64,000 nt of DNA, from NCBI GenBank assembly GCA_002409995.1, contig DHOR01000049.1, positions 86,734 to 150,733 on the forward strand, written 5' to 3'. This document shows positions 1-8,401 of this stretch, piece by piece (position 1 is the stretch's first letter; the number at the start of each line of letters is the position of its first letter). The notes under the pieces were generated by a model that did not search any database, was not told the DNA's origin, and was given only the letters and a program-made list of their open reading frames with translations. The position numbers were made by a program, and so were the translations under genes. This stretch comes from Hungatella sp. UBA5385. Its GTDB lineage: Bacteria > Bacillota > Clostridia > Lachnospirales > Lachnospiraceae.

Positions 1-44
1 ATTTAACGAAATCAGCATTGAATGCGGAAATTAATGTTATTATA

Positions 45-90
45 ACCCTCTCAGGAATGAGGAATCAGATTCATTCCAGAGAGGGTTTTT
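45..90 (+). terminator. Intrinsic terminator of a gene left of the window
   Basis: A stem formed by ACCCTCTC and GAGAGGGT, extended inside by GGAATGA and TCATTCC, is followed directly by TTTTTG. It fits a rho-independent terminator for a plus-strand gene whose coding part lies outside the window. Confidence 0.75.
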
Positions 91-205
91 GTTTTATCCC
101 TTGTAAATCAGTAACACAAGACGAGACTTGTCATATTTATAATATAGATACTTTTATTTTAATGTTATCTTTAATTATAACACTGTTACTGTGAAGGAGA
201 TTCTT

Positions 206-661
206 ATGGAACATTCATGTGATAAAAAAGCTACTACCACCACTTTAATTTGCTCTCCTCCTGTCTCAGCAGTGATACCTTCCTTTGGTACAACGGAAGA
301 GCCTCTTACAATAGCACCATTTAATGTTGCCGCACTAAGCATTGATACTTCTAAATATAGAAATCCCTGCATTAAACTGGAGGTTTCTTTCACCGCTAAC
401 CCCATTGCACTTGTAGCTCTTCGACTGCAAATCGTGAGACAGTGTAAAACTCAGCTGCCTGTAATCGTAGGCGGAACCTGGACTTACAGTGCCGCTACCG
501 GAAGTAATACAGTCACATTTTTCGCCTGTGACAAGGATTTTTGTAATCAAGACTGCTGCACATATTATCTTCAGATTTTTAACGATACTATTATTGCAGG
601 ACCATTGATACTGAGCAATATTACTTTATCAGCATTGGTTGTTGATCCATGCTGCTGTTGA
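206..661 (+). CDS. DUF4489-like protein of unknown function
   Basis: A 151-residue protein with no signal peptide or membrane segment. It starts with a Cys/Thr-rich stretch and ends in a Cys-Cys-Cys tail, with further Cys pairs near the C-terminus. The middle has the alternating hydrophobic pattern of a beta-sandwich, and the pattern of an IDTS segment followed by a PCIKLEVSF segment resembles clostridial DUF4489 proteins. That assignment is from memory of the family and no function is known to me. I chose the ATG at 206, not the in-frame GTG at 191, because AAGGAG at 193-198 sits 7 nt before it and would otherwise lie inside the gene. It stands alone between two terminators, so it is probably monocistronic. 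Confidence 0.7.
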   Translation: MEHSCDKKATTTTLICSPPVSAVIPSFGTTEEPLTIAPFNVAALSIDTSKYRNPCIKLEVSFTANPIALVALRLQIVRQCKTQLPVIVGGTWTYSAATGSNTVTFFACDKDFCNQDCCTYYLQIFNDTIIAGPLILSNITLSALVVDPCCC

Positions 662-669
662 ATTAATTG

Positions 670-716
670 ATGCCATAGAAGGAGTGATGGTTTGCCCATC
701 ATTCTTTTATGGCATT
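670..716 (+). terminator. Hairpin after the DUF4489-like gene
   Basis: ATGCCATA and TATGGCAT flank an inner GTGATGG/CCATCAT stem; the tail is TTGTTT. It is a plausible terminator of the gene ending at 661. The rest of 717-950 holds only the upstream region of the next gene; I see no further gene there. Confidence 0.6.
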
Positions 717-950
717 GTTTGATATGGGGAAGTTGGTGTAATAATTCAGCAAAAACGCTGTGGCGAGAAATTTGTTGCAAGTAAGAAAGCATTGTGATAG
801 AATGTATACAAAGCAAAAAAGTCTATTATTCTAACATTCAATTCTATTGAAAATCAAACTCGTATCTTGCTTTTAAAACCCAATTATTAAAATTATATGC
901 AGGATATGAGAAGGTCAGATTCTGCATAAATAAACGAAAGAGAGGAATTT

Positions 951-1838
951 ATGCAGAAAGCAGAAAGTCAATTGTATAGCTATGAAGAAAAGCGCAAAAA
1001 GGTCAGTCAATTTAATCTGACAAGCGATATTTTCTTTAGCAAGGTCATGGAAGACAAACAGGCATGTCAGGAATTGATTCAAATTCTGACAGGTGAGGAG
1101 CTTGTAGTAAAAACTGTAAAAAGTCAATATTCTATTCGAAATCTTGAGAATCATTCAGTGACACTGGATGTATTGACTGAGAGTCAGAAGGGGCGCATGA
1201 TCAATGTGGAAATACATACACAGGAGGATGAGGATCATGTGCGAAGAGGCCGGTATTACATTAGCAGCATCGATGTGAGCATTCTGGAAAAGGGAACTGA
1301 TTATGAAGAACTGCCTGATGTTTATCTTATCTATATTACAGATAAAGATTTTATAGGGCAGAACAGAGCAATTTATGTAGTAAAACGGGTGGTACAGGAA
1401 AACCTGATTCTTAATAATGGGATTTACGAATTCTATGTAAATCTCAAAGGGAAAACTGATTCCAGTGAACAAAGGGAGCTTCTGGATTTCATAGTCAATT
1501 CGAAAAGTAATTATAAGACTGATGCATTTCCCAATTTGGCACGAAGAGTAACTATGTTTAAAGAAGATAGGAAAGGAGTTGATATTATGTGTGAGATTTT
1601 AGAAAGAGAGCGTACGGAAGGTAGATTAGAAGGTAGATTGGAAGGTAGATTGGAAGGAAAAACCGAAGAGCATATTGCAATGGTTCGGAAAAAATACCAG
1701 AAGGGAAATAAGCCGGAACAAGCGGCTGAAGCCTTAGAACTAGATACAGAATATGTAAGAAATATTATGGACATGATGGAATTACAGAATCTTTCTGATG
1801 AAGAGATTGTTATGAAACTGATAAAAGAACAGGAATAA
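951..1838 (+). CDS. Rpn-family PD-(D/E)XK nuclease/transposase homologue
   Basis: A 295-residue protein of the Rpn/PF12784 type. The N-terminal part carries the family hallmarks: a segment beginning DIFFSKVMED, a Leu-rich LVVKTVKSQYSIRNLEN region, the LDVLTESQKGRMINVEIH nuclease core and a YISSIDVSILEKGTDYEELP segment. Rpn proteins are linked to recombination-promoting DNA cleavage and are commonly annotated as transposases, although they are not in an insertion sequence here. The usual E-x-Q of the core reads E-I-H, a possible active-site change. A tandem EGRL repeat (residues about 223-235) precedes a C-terminal helical tail. The start follows GAGAGG at 940-945. No terminal repeats flank the gene. 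Confidence 0.88.
   Translation: MQKAESQLYSYEEKRKKVSQFNLTSDIFFSKVMEDKQACQELIQILTGEELVVKTVKSQYSIRNLENHSVTLDVLTESQKGRMINVEIHTQEDEDHVRRGRYYISSIDVSILEKGTDYEELPDVYLIYITDKDFIGQNRAIYVVKRVVQENLILNNGIYEFYVNLKGKTDSSEQRELLDFIVNSKSNYKTDAFPNLARRVTMFKEDRKGVDIMCEILERERTEGRLEGRLEGRLEGKTEEHIAMVRKKYQKGNKPEQAAEALELDTEYVRNIMDMMELQNLSDEEIVMKLIKEQE
1617..1652 (+). repeat. 12-bp tandem repeat inside the Rpn-family gene
   Basis: Three head-to-tail copies of GAAGGTAGATTG (the first ends in A) plus a partial fourth encode EGRL-EGRL-EGRL-EG. The unit is a multiple of three, so copy changes would lengthen or shorten the linker without breaking the frame. Confidence 0.9.
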
Positions 1839-1887
1839 CTACATAGGCAGTGTTATAATTTTCACTAAATCAGCCAGAATAATATAC

Positions 1888-1945
1888 AAAAAGCCTTCAA
1901 TGCGATAAATTTCACAAAGATATTTTCGCATTGCGGGCTTTTTTT
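1888..1945. terminator. Bidirectional terminator between convergent genes
   Basis: AAAAAGCCTTCAATGCG pairs imperfectly with CGCATTGCGGGCTTTTTTT across a 24-nt loop. It has A-runs on one side and T-runs on the other and can end both the Rpn-family gene and the kinase gene on the opposite strand. Confidence 0.8.
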
Positions 1946-1996
1946 AATTACCTATATTGGAAATTCCAGGATTCCCAAATTCACTCCCCTTATTTC

Positions 1997-3022
1997 TTAT
2001 CTGCTCATCTCACTCTGAGGCCCCTTTTGGTTATGTTCCTTAATAATAGTATTAACCTCACTCAAATCAGAGCTTGGAAGGTCTCCAGGAATGGTGTTCT
2101 TAAGTGCGCTGGCTGCATTGCCGTACTGAACAGCTTTCATACAGTCTCCGCCGCTGCTTAACAGCCCGTAGAGAGCTCCTGCAATATAAGCGTCTCCGCT
2201 TCCGATTCTATCCACTACTTCAATGTCTCTGTATGGCTCTTCCTCGTAATACTCATCTCTTGCTGCATCATAAATCACAGAACCGAATGTATGGGATTTG
2301 GGGCTGTGTACAACTCTCTGAGTGGAAGCTACAATGGAAATAGGATAATCTTTTGTAAAACTCTTCATCATCTCTTTGGCTGTCCCCTCTTTTTTAAAGG
2401 TCAGTCTGGCTGTTTCTTCGGAACAGAAGAAAATATCCACATAGGGCAGAATCTGCTCTATGCACTCTCTTGCTTCCTCTCCTGTCCAGAGATTGCCGCG
2501 GAAGTTCACATCAAAAGATATAATGGTTCCGGTAGCTTTAAATCTTCGGATCATCTCAACAGCTGTCTTTCTTGTATTTTCACAGAGAGCCAAGGTTATG
2601 CCTGTTGTGTGGAAACATGTAGCAGCCTTATACATTTCTTCAGGAAAGGAGTCAATGCTGATGCTGTAAAAGGAGCTGTTCTTTCTGTCATAGATTACCT
2701 TTGGCTTTCTGGGATGGGCACCATATTCATAATAATAGAGTCCAAGTCTGGCAGAAGAGCTGCTGTCATATACAAAATAATCATCACTGATTCCGTAAGA
2801 ACGAACTTTATTCTTAACAAAGTTTCCCATATCATGTGAGGGAAGCTGTGTCACTACACCGGTATGTAGTCCCATAAGGGCTGCTCCTACGGCTACATTT
2901 AATTCCGCGCCACCAACCTGCTTCTGGAAAGAATTGCCCCGGACCAAACGGTCCACGCCTTCCGGCGACAGCCGCAGCAGCAGTTCTCCAAGGCTTAGCA
3001 AATCAAAAGGTCTGTCACTCAT
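1997..3022 (-). CDS. PfkB-family ketodeoxy sugar kinase (second KdgK-like paralogue)
   Basis: A 341-residue ribokinase-fold sugar kinase. The GSGD motif with predicted catalytic Asp277 and the NTIPGD segment near the C-terminus are the family's ATP/substrate signatures. It resembles 2-keto-3-deoxygluconate kinases and probably phosphorylates a 2-keto-3-deoxy sugar acid, but its sequence differs clearly from the neighbouring KdgK, so the substrate may differ. The ATG at 3022 is preferred over the ATG at 3037 because GGAGG lies between them. It is separated from the upstream kdgK by a terminator-like hairpin, so it may have its own or read-through transcription. It is cytoplasmic. Confidence 0.82.
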   Translation of the reverse strand: MSDRPFDLLSLGELLLRLSPEGVDRLVRGNSFQKQVGGAELNVAVGAALMGLHTGVVTQLPSHDMGNFVKNKVRSYGISDDYFVYDSSSSARLGLYYYEYGAHPRKPKVIYDRKNSSFYSISIDSFPEEMYKAATCFHTTGITLALCENTRKTAVEMIRRFKATGTIISFDVNFRGNLWTGEEARECIEQILPYVDIFFCSEETARLTFKKEGTAKEMMKSFTKDYPISIVASTQRVVHSPKSHTFGSVIYDAARDEYYEEEPYRDIEVVDRIGSGDAYIAGALYGLLSSGGDCMKAVQYGNAASALKNTIPGDLPSSDLSEVNTIIKEHNQKGPQSEMSR

Positions 3023-3043
3023 ACTGATTTCCTCCATAATTTT

Positions 3044-3094
3044 AAAAAGGGGCCATCTGGAAGCTTAATGATAAAGCTGATCAGAATGACCCCC
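3044..3094 (-). terminator. Terminator or attenuator between the two kinase genes
   Basis: On the minus strand GGGGGTCAT.CTG, then AGCTT/AAGCT, then CAG.ATGGCCCC form a long interrupted stem followed by TTTTT. It lies 26 nt after the kdgK stop codon and before the second kinase gene, so it should reduce read-through into that gene. Confidence 0.72.
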
Positions 3095-3119
3095 AAGTAT
3101 TTATACTCTTAAAAATGAA

Positions 3120-4151
3120 TTATCTCTGTACACGTCCGGAACCATCTCCGCCTGCAAGATTATCAACGTCTTCTCTTGTTACCAGGTTAAAGTCTCCAGG
3201 AATTGTGTGCTTTAATGCAGAAGCTGCAACGCCGAACTCTAATGCTTCCTTGAATTCCTTGCCGTCTGCCATACCGCAGATTACGCCTGCTGCAAATGAG
3301 TCTCCGCCGCCTACACGGTCAACGATTGGTGTGATGCTGTATTTTTTAGAATGGTAGAACTCACGAGTCTCACCGTTCATAATACATGCAGACCAGCCGT
3401 TATTGGAAGCAGAATAGCTTTCACGTAAAGAGCTTACTACGTATTTGAAATTAAACTTGTCGATCATCTGATTGAAGATATCAACATAGCCCTGTAATTC
3501 CAGCTCACCGGAGGTTACATCAGTGTTGCCTGGTTTAAAACCAAGAACCTTCTCAGCATCCTCTTCGTTGCCGATACAAACATCTACATACTGCATTAAG
3601 TTAGTCATGATCTTCTGAGCTTTTTCAGATGACCATAATTTCTTACGGAAATTTAAGTCTACAGAAACAGTTACGCCATGAGCCTTAGCTGCCTTACAAG
3701 CTGCTTCGGTTAACTCAGCTGCTCCATCACTTACTGCTGGTGTAATTCCTGTGAAATGGAACCAGTCAGCACCTTCAAATATCTCATCAAAGTTGAAATC
3801 TGCCTCTGTTGCTGTAGAGATAGAGGAATGTGCTCTGTCATAAACAACAGTGGATGCTCTCATTGCTGAACCTGTCTCTAAGAAATAGATTCCAAGTCTC
3901 TCGCCTGTTCTTGCAATGTGCTTTGTCTCTACATTGTATTTTCTCATAGCTGCAACAGCACACTCACCGATTGGATTCTTTGGAACAGCTGTTACGAACT
4001 CTGCGTCATGTCCGTAGTTTGCTAAGGAAACAGCTACGTTAGCCTCTCCGCCTCCGTAGTTAATATCAAACTCATCTGCCTGAATAAATTTCTCATTGTT
4101 AGGGGTAGATAATCTTAACATGATCTCGCCCATGGTTACGATCTTTGCCAT
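3120..4151 (-). CDS. kdgK: 2-dehydro-3-deoxygluconokinase
   Basis: A 343-residue PfkB-family kinase that phosphorylates 2-keto-3-deoxy-D-gluconate to KDPG, the substrate of the aldolase encoded directly upstream. The N-terminal GEIMLRLSTP and YGGGEANVAVSLA segments, the GGGD motif with predicted catalytic Asp284 and the HTIPGD segment near residue 320 are typical of KdgK. Length is normal. It is the second gene of the eda-kdgK operon (65-bp gap) read from the promoter at 4937-4965. The start ATG follows AGGAGAAAATAAA. Confidence 0.9.
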   Translation of the reverse strand: MAKIVTMGEIMLRLSTPNNEKFIQADEFDINYGGGEANVAVSLANYGHDAEFVTAVPKNPIGECAVAAMRKYNVETKHIARTGERLGIYFLETGSAMRASTVVYDRAHSSISTATEADFNFDEIFEGADWFHFTGITPAVSDGAAELTEAACKAAKAHGVTVSVDLNFRKKLWSSEKAQKIMTNLMQYVDVCIGNEEDAEKVLGFKPGNTDVTSGELELQGYVDIFNQMIDKFNFKYVVSSLRESYSASNNGWSACIMNGETREFYHSKKYSITPIVDRVGGGDSFAAGVICGMADGKEFKEALEFGVAASALKHTIPGDFNLVTREDVDNLAGGDGSGRVQR

Positions 4152-4216
4152 TTTATTTTCTCCTTATTTCTGTTTGTATAATTGATTATTAATGAATGCT
4201 TAATTACTGTTGATAC

Positions 4217-4867
4217 TTATTTGCGTGCTGCTGCCACTGCTTCTACGAATTCTTTTGCCTTGGCTGTTACTGCTGCAAAATCGCCTGTGTTCGCACCCTT
4301 TGTCAAGCTGCTGCCTGTGCCTACTGCATAAGCGCCAGCCTTGATCCACTTGTCAACGTTATCAACATCAACACCGCCTGAAGGCATGAAATCACCCTGT
4401 GGCAGAGGTCCCTTGAAGGAGCTGATAGCTGCTGGTCCCATGATGTTGCCTGGGAAAATCTTGATTACGTCACATCCGGACTCTAATGCTGTGATTGCTT
4501 CGGTTGGTGTCATAACCCCTGGAAGCATAGGAACTCTGTAACGGTTACACATCTTGATGGTATCCACGTTTAAGCCTGGGCTTACTACGTAGTTAGCTCC
4601 AGCTAAAATAACGGCTCTTGCTGTCTCTGGATCAAGAACAGTACCTGCTCCGATTACTACATCTTTGTTTTCTTTATACTTCTCAGACATCATCTGAATG
4701 AAATCAACTGGGTTTCCTTCATCCATAGTCATAGTGATCTCAATAAAGTTAATTCCGCCTGCGATAATGGCATCAACTACTTTTTCGCCCTGCTCTAAGC
4801 TCTTTGCACGAACAACAGCTACGAGACAGTCTTCTTTCATCTTGGCTAAAACCTGTTCTTTTTTCAT
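4217..4867 (-). CDS. eda: KDPG / 4-hydroxy-2-oxoglutarate aldolase
   Basis: A 216-residue class I aldolase that cleaves KDPG to pyruvate and glyceraldehyde 3-phosphate, the last step of the uronate branch. Visible catalytic elements are Glu43 in FIEIT, the GAGTVLDPETA loop (73 onward) and Schiff-base Lys136 in DVIKIFPGN. The MPSGGVDVDNV phosphate-binding loop follows. Length is normal for the family. It is the first gene of the operon with kdgK, and its promoter and a perfect palindromic operator lie within 100 bp upstream. Confidence 0.93.
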   Translation of the reverse strand: MKKEQVLAKMKEDCLVAVVRAKSLEQGEKVVDAIIAGGINFIEITMTMDEGNPVDFIQMMSEKYKENKDVVIGAGTVLDPETARAVILAGANYVVSPGLNVDTIKMCNRYRVPMLPGVMTPTEAITALESGCDVIKIFPGNIMGPAAISSFKGPLPQGDFMPSGGVDVDNVDKWIKAGAYAVGTGSSLTKGANTGDFAAVTAKAKEFVEAVAAARK

Positions 4868-4890
4868 TGTTCATCTCTCCTTCTTTTTAA

Positions 4891-4906
4891 ATTCGCATAT
4901 GCGAAT
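4891..4906. promoter_or_regulatory. Palindromic operator, probable IclR (KdgR-like) site
   Basis: ATTCGCATATGCGAAT is a perfect 16-bp palindrome lying about 25 nt downstream of the predicted eda transcription start and 24 bp before the eda start codon. The IclR gene is next door, so it is the likely binder; this is inference from position and symmetry. Confidence 0.65.
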
Positions 4907-4936
4907 GAATTTCACAATTGCGATTCCTATACTTGA

Positions 4937-4965
4937 ATATTAATCGTTTCTTGCTGTTTTGTCAA
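4937..4965 (-). promoter_or_regulatory. Promoter of eda-kdgK
   Basis: On the minus strand TTGACA (4960-4965), a 17-nt spacer and TAATAT (4937-4942) make a near-consensus sigma-A promoter. Its start site near 4930 lies just upstream of the palindrome at 4891-4906. Confidence 0.8.
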
Positions 4966-4975
4966 CAGGTAATCC

Positions 4976-5737
4976 TTATATTTTTCCCAGATAACCTAAC
5001 AATCTGGAAACTTCCATTCCTTTTTGGGAAACAAGCCTGCCTAAAGCCTCATAATCCTCTGCCGGCTTGTAAAGGCTGGAGATACTGATGGCTCCCACAA
5101 CATTGCCATCTCTGCCAAAAACAGGAGCACCAACACACTGCATATGCTCCTCCATCTCCCTTGCATCAAAGGCATATCCCCGTTCCTGCACCCCCTCTAA
5201 TTCTACCGCAAGCTGTTCTTTCGTTAATATAGTACGCTCCGTATGTTTTGTAAAACGGATTCTGCTTATAATCTGCTCTCTTGTCTCTTCATCGCTGTAT
5301 GCAAGAATGACTTTTCCCAGAGAAGTGCAGTACATGGGATTCTTGGAACCTACGGTTGCAGTGGTGATAATAGGGTTCTCAGGTTCAAACTTACATATGT
5401 ATACTACATGATGATCAGAGGGAATTCCAAAGAAAACAGTTTTTCCCACTTCTTTTGCAAATGCCTTTAATACAGGCTCTATGGTTCCGATAAAATCCAA
5501 GTTATTTGTATAATTAATCCCGATTCTGTATGCCATGAGACCGATGGTGTAGCTCTGCTTCTGCCCTCTTGTCACATTGACCATGCCCATCTCAGCCAAG
5601 GTTGTGACAATATCATATGCGCTGGTTTTCGGCAGCTTCAATTTCTCACATAAGTCATCTAAAGTGGCACCTTCCGGGGATTTTGAAATCAGTTTCAATA
5701 TCTCCACAGTTCTTTGTGTGGTTCTGTTCAGTTTCAT
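4976..5737 (-). CDS. IclR-family transcriptional regulator (KdgR-like)
   Basis: A 253-residue regulator with an N-terminal winged helix (about residues 7-70, containing GATLDDLCEKLKLPKTSAYD) and a C-terminal effector-binding domain with the FFGIPSDHHVVYI and MYCTSLGKVILA segments of the IclR fold. In uronate loci such proteins bind 2-keto-3-deoxygluconate or a related acid and control eda/kdgK. The start at 5737 is preferred over the in-frame ATG at 5752 because GGAGG falls between them. The gene sits between the eda operon promoter and the divergent LacI gene, which fits control of the eda-kdgK operon. Confidence 0.88.
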   Translation of the reverse strand: MKLNRTTQRTVEILKLISKSPEGATLDDLCEKLKLPKTSAYDIVTTLAEMGMVNVTRGQKQSYTIGLMAYRIGINYTNNLDFIGTIEPVLKAFAKEVGKTVFFGIPSDHHVVYICKFEPENPIITTATVGSKNPMYCTSLGKVILAYSDEETREQIISRIRFTKHTERTILTKEQLAVELEGVQERGYAFDAREMEEHMQCVGAPVFGRDGNVVGAISISSLYKPAEDYEALGRLVSQKGMEVSRLLGYLGKI

Positions 5738-5768
5738 CACAGGAGCCTCCATTTCTTTACTAATTCTT

Positions 5769-5798
5769 AGTATAACCCTTTGTCCACTGGAAATGCAA
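5769..5798 (-). promoter_or_regulatory. Promoter of the IclR gene
   Basis: On the minus strand TTGCAT (5793-5798), an 18-nt spacer and TATACT (5769-5774) lie 30 nt before the chosen IclR start. Confidence 0.55.
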
Positions 5799-5815
5799 CC
5801 GAATTCTAAGGTTTT

Positions 5816-5829
5816 TGTAAGTGTTTACA
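5816..5829. promoter_or_regulatory. Upstream LacI-type operator
   Basis: TGTAAGTGTTTACA has TGTAA/TTACA arms and is a near copy of the operator at 5917-5930, 101 bp away. The spacing is close to ten helical turns (assuming about 10.5 bp per turn), so DNA looping between the two sites is possible. It departs from the CcpA cre consensus at its centre (TG for CG). Confidence 0.65.
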
Positions 5830-5877
5830 AAAATTGTGGTTATTTCAATAGAACTTGCGAAAAATACAGTTAAGGGA

Positions 5878-5930
5878 TTGTAATATTTATCATGATTATG
5901 TATAATATAGGGGATATGTAAACGCTTACA
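5878..5930 (+). promoter_or_regulatory. Promoter and proximal operator of lacI-like gene and uxaC
   Basis: TTGTAA (5878-5883), a 17-nt spacer and TATAAT (5901-5906) form the promoter. TGTAAACGCTTACA (5917-5930) lies just past the predicted start site. It fits the TGWNANCGNTNWCA cre pattern at every position, so it could be bound by CcpA, by the LacI-type protein encoded directly downstream, or both. Confidence 0.78.
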
Positions 5931-5948
5931 ATTCTGGGAGGTGACAGT

Positions 5949-6950
5949 ATGAATATCTACGATGTTTCGGAAAAGGCGAATGTATCCATTGCTACAGTTT
6001 CCCGGGTTATTAACGGCAATCCCAATGTCAGTGAGAAAACCAGGAAACGGGTGTTGGAGGTTATGGACGAATTAGGGTATACTCCCAATGTCTTTGCCAG
6101 AAGTCTTGGACTCAACACCATGAAAACCATTGGAATCATGTGTGCAGACTCTTCCGACCCATGGCTGGCAAGTGCCATCTATTATCTGGAGCAGGAACTG
6201 GACAGCCACGGCTATGGATCGATTCTCTGCTGCAGCGGTTATCTTCCTGAGACAAAGAAAAAATATTTAGAGCTTCTTCGTTCCAAGCGGGTGGATGCCA
6301 TAATTCTGGCAGGTTCTCATTATGTTGAAGCTGCTGCCAGGGACAATGAGTATCTTCTGGAGGCTGCTAAGGAGATTCCTATTATGCTGGTGAACGGCCA
6401 TCTGGAAGGTCATCAGATCTACAGCACAGTCTGCGACGACAGCGGTGCTGTATGCAGCGCAGCTACAGACTTAATTAAGTCAGGCCACCAGTCCATTCTC
6501 TATCTGTATGCAGGTAATTCCTACAGCAGCATTCAGAAAATGGAAGGTTACAAAAAGGCTTTAAGTATCGCCGGTCTTCCCTTCCGCGAGGAGATGACTC
6601 TGCTTTGCCCAAAGGACCCTGATGACACACAACAGCTCATTGAACATGCTGCTGATTCAGGTCTTGTTTTTGATGCAGTATTAGCTGCGGAAGATATTAT
6701 GGCAGTTGGCGCTGTAAAATATGCAAATAAACATGGAATAAAAATTCCACAAGATTTAAGCATAATTGGTTATAATAACTCTATTCTGTGCAGATGTACA
6801 AACCCTGAGATCACTTCAGTGGACAACAAGGTAGAAGCACTCTGCACAACCACTGTAAACACTCTGATGAAGGTTCTTGCCAATGGAAATGTGCCTACAA
6901 AAGCCACTATTTCAGCAGAGTTAATCAAACGCGGTACTACAAATTTTTAA
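5949..6950 (+). CDS. LacI-family transcriptional regulator of uronate use
   Basis: A 333-residue repressor. Residues 1-50 form the LacI helix-turn-helix and hinge (IYDVSEKANVSIATVSRVIN), followed by a periplasmic-binding-protein-like sensor domain. The start is set by GGGAGGTGA. The next gene is uxaC, 30 nt downstream and probably cotranscribed, and the promoter carries two LacI-type operators. It is therefore likely an autoregulated repressor responding to a hexuronate or its metabolite. I see no truncation. Confidence 0.9.
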   Translation: MNIYDVSEKANVSIATVSRVINGNPNVSEKTRKRVLEVMDELGYTPNVFARSLGLNTMKTIGIMCADSSDPWLASAIYYLEQELDSHGYGSILCCSGYLPETKKKYLELLRSKRVDAIILAGSHYVEAAARDNEYLLEAAKEIPIMLVNGHLEGHQIYSTVCDDSGAVCSAATDLIKSGHQSILYLYAGNSYSSIQKMEGYKKALSIAGLPFREEMTLLCPKDPDDTQQLIEHAADSGLVFDAVLAAEDIMAVGAVKYANKHGIKIPQDLSIIGYNNSILCRCTNPEITSVDNKVEALCTTTVNTLMKVLANGNVPTKATISAELIKRGTTNF

Positions 6951-6980
6951 TATTTCACATATCTTAAGGAGGATTATTAA

Positions 6981-8384
6981 ATGAAACAGTTTATGGACAA
7001 AGAATTTTTGCTGAGCACTGATTCAGCAAAGGCACTGTATCATGACTATGCGGAGAAGATGCCGATTGTGGACTACCATTGTCACATCAATCCACAGGAA
7101 ATCTATGAAGACCGCAAGTTCGACAACATCACTCAGGTATGGCTGGGCGGCGATCACTATAAGTGGCGTCAGATGCGTTCTAATGGCGTAGATGAGAAAT
7201 ACATTACAGGCGATGGAAGTGACCGTGAGAAATTCCAGAAATGGGCTGAAACAATGCCTAAATTAATCGGTAACCCGCTGTATCACTGGAGCCATTTGGA
7301 ATTACAGAGATACTTCGGATACACAGGATATTTAAACGGAGATACTGCAGAAGAGGTATGGAATCTGTGCAATGAGAAGCTTCACCAGGATTCCATGAGC
7401 GTGCGCAACTTAATCCGTCAGTCTAATGTTACCTTAATCTGTACCACTGATGATCCTGCTGACTCTCTGGAATGGCATCAGAAGATCGCTGCTGATTCCT
7501 CTTTTGATGTGAAGGTTCTTCCTGCATGGAGACCTGACAAGGCTATGAATATTGAAAAGCCTGACTTTGCTGAGTATATGGCTAAATTATCTGAAGTAAG
7601 CGGCGTTAAGATCACAAGCTTTGCTTCCCTGAAAGAAGCTTTGAAAAAACGTATGGAATTCTTTGCAAGCCAGGGCTGCAATGTGTCTGACCATGCACTT
7701 GAATTCGTAATGTATGCGCCTGCAAGCGAAGTGGAGATTGAGACTATTTTCGCTGACGGAATATCAGGCAAGAGCATTTCAAAGGATGATGAATTAAAGT
7801 TTAAGACAGCATTTATGCTCTTTGTTGCAAAAGAATATAACCGTATGGGCTGGATTATGCAGCTTCATTATGGATGTAAGCGTGACAACAATGCATTCAT
7901 GTACAACCAGATTGGTCCTGATACAGGTTATGACTGCATCAACAACTACGCTCCTTCTGCACAGATGGCTGATTTCTTAAATGATTTAAGCGCAACAGAT
8001 GAGATTCCGAAAACTGTTATCTATTCTCTGAATCCTAATGACAATGCTTCCATCGGAACCATTATCGGATGTTTCCAGAGCCAGTTCCCAGGCAAGATTC
8101 AGCAGGGTTCTGCATGGTGGTTCAATGATCACAAGATCGGTATGACAGAGCAGATGACTTCTCTTGCTAACTTAGGATGCCTTGGCAACTTCATCGGTAT
8201 GCTGACAGACTCCAGAAGCTTCTTATCTTATACAAGACATGAATACTTCAGAAGAATCCTCTGTGAATTAATTGGCAGCTGGGTTGAAAATGGAGAATAT
8301 CCTAATGATCAGAAAGCTCTGAAAGAGATTATTGAAGGCATTTCTTATAATAATGCTGTTAAGTATTTCGAATTTGATGTTTAA
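6981..8384 (+). CDS. uxaC: Glucuronate/galacturonate isomerase
   Basis: A 467-residue metal-dependent amidohydrolase-fold isomerase that converts D-glucuronate to D-fructuronate and D-galacturonate to D-tagaturonate, the first step of the isomerase pathway. The N-terminal IVDYHCHINPQEI motif (about residues 30-42) holds the metal-binding His pair; the GWIMQLHYGCKRDNN and SRSFLSYTRHEYFRR segments are typical. Length matches UxaC. The ribosome site is AAGGAGG. The reductases (UxaB/UxuB) and dehydratases that should follow in the pathway are not in this locus. It ends 18 nt before a perfect palindromic terminator. Confidence 0.95.
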   Translation: MKQFMDKEFLLSTDSAKALYHDYAEKMPIVDYHCHINPQEIYEDRKFDNITQVWLGGDHYKWRQMRSNGVDEKYITGDGSDREKFQKWAETMPKLIGNPLYHWSHLELQRYFGYTGYLNGDTAEEVWNLCNEKLHQDSMSVRNLIRQSNVTLICTTDDPADSLEWHQKIAADSSFDVKVLPAWRPDKAMNIEKPDFAEYMAKLSEVSGVKITSFASLKEALKKRMEFFASQGCNVSDHALEFVMYAPASEVEIETIFADGISGKSISKDDELKFKTAFMLFVAKEYNRMGWIMQLHYGCKRDNNAFMYNQIGPDTGYDCINNYAPSAQMADFLNDLSATDEIPKTVIYSLNPNDNASIGTIIGCFQSQFPGKIQQGSAWWFNDHKIGMTEQMTSLANLGCLGNFIGMLTDSRSFLSYTRHEYFRRILCELIGSWVENGEYPNDQKALKEIIEGISYNNAVKYFEFDV

Positions 8385-8401
8385 TTTGAATTGTTTAGAA
8401 A

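Noticed and set aside
951..1838. Rpn-family gene as part of an insertion sequence
   Set aside because: No terminal inverted repeats or target duplications are visible; Rpn-type genes are commonly stand-alone.
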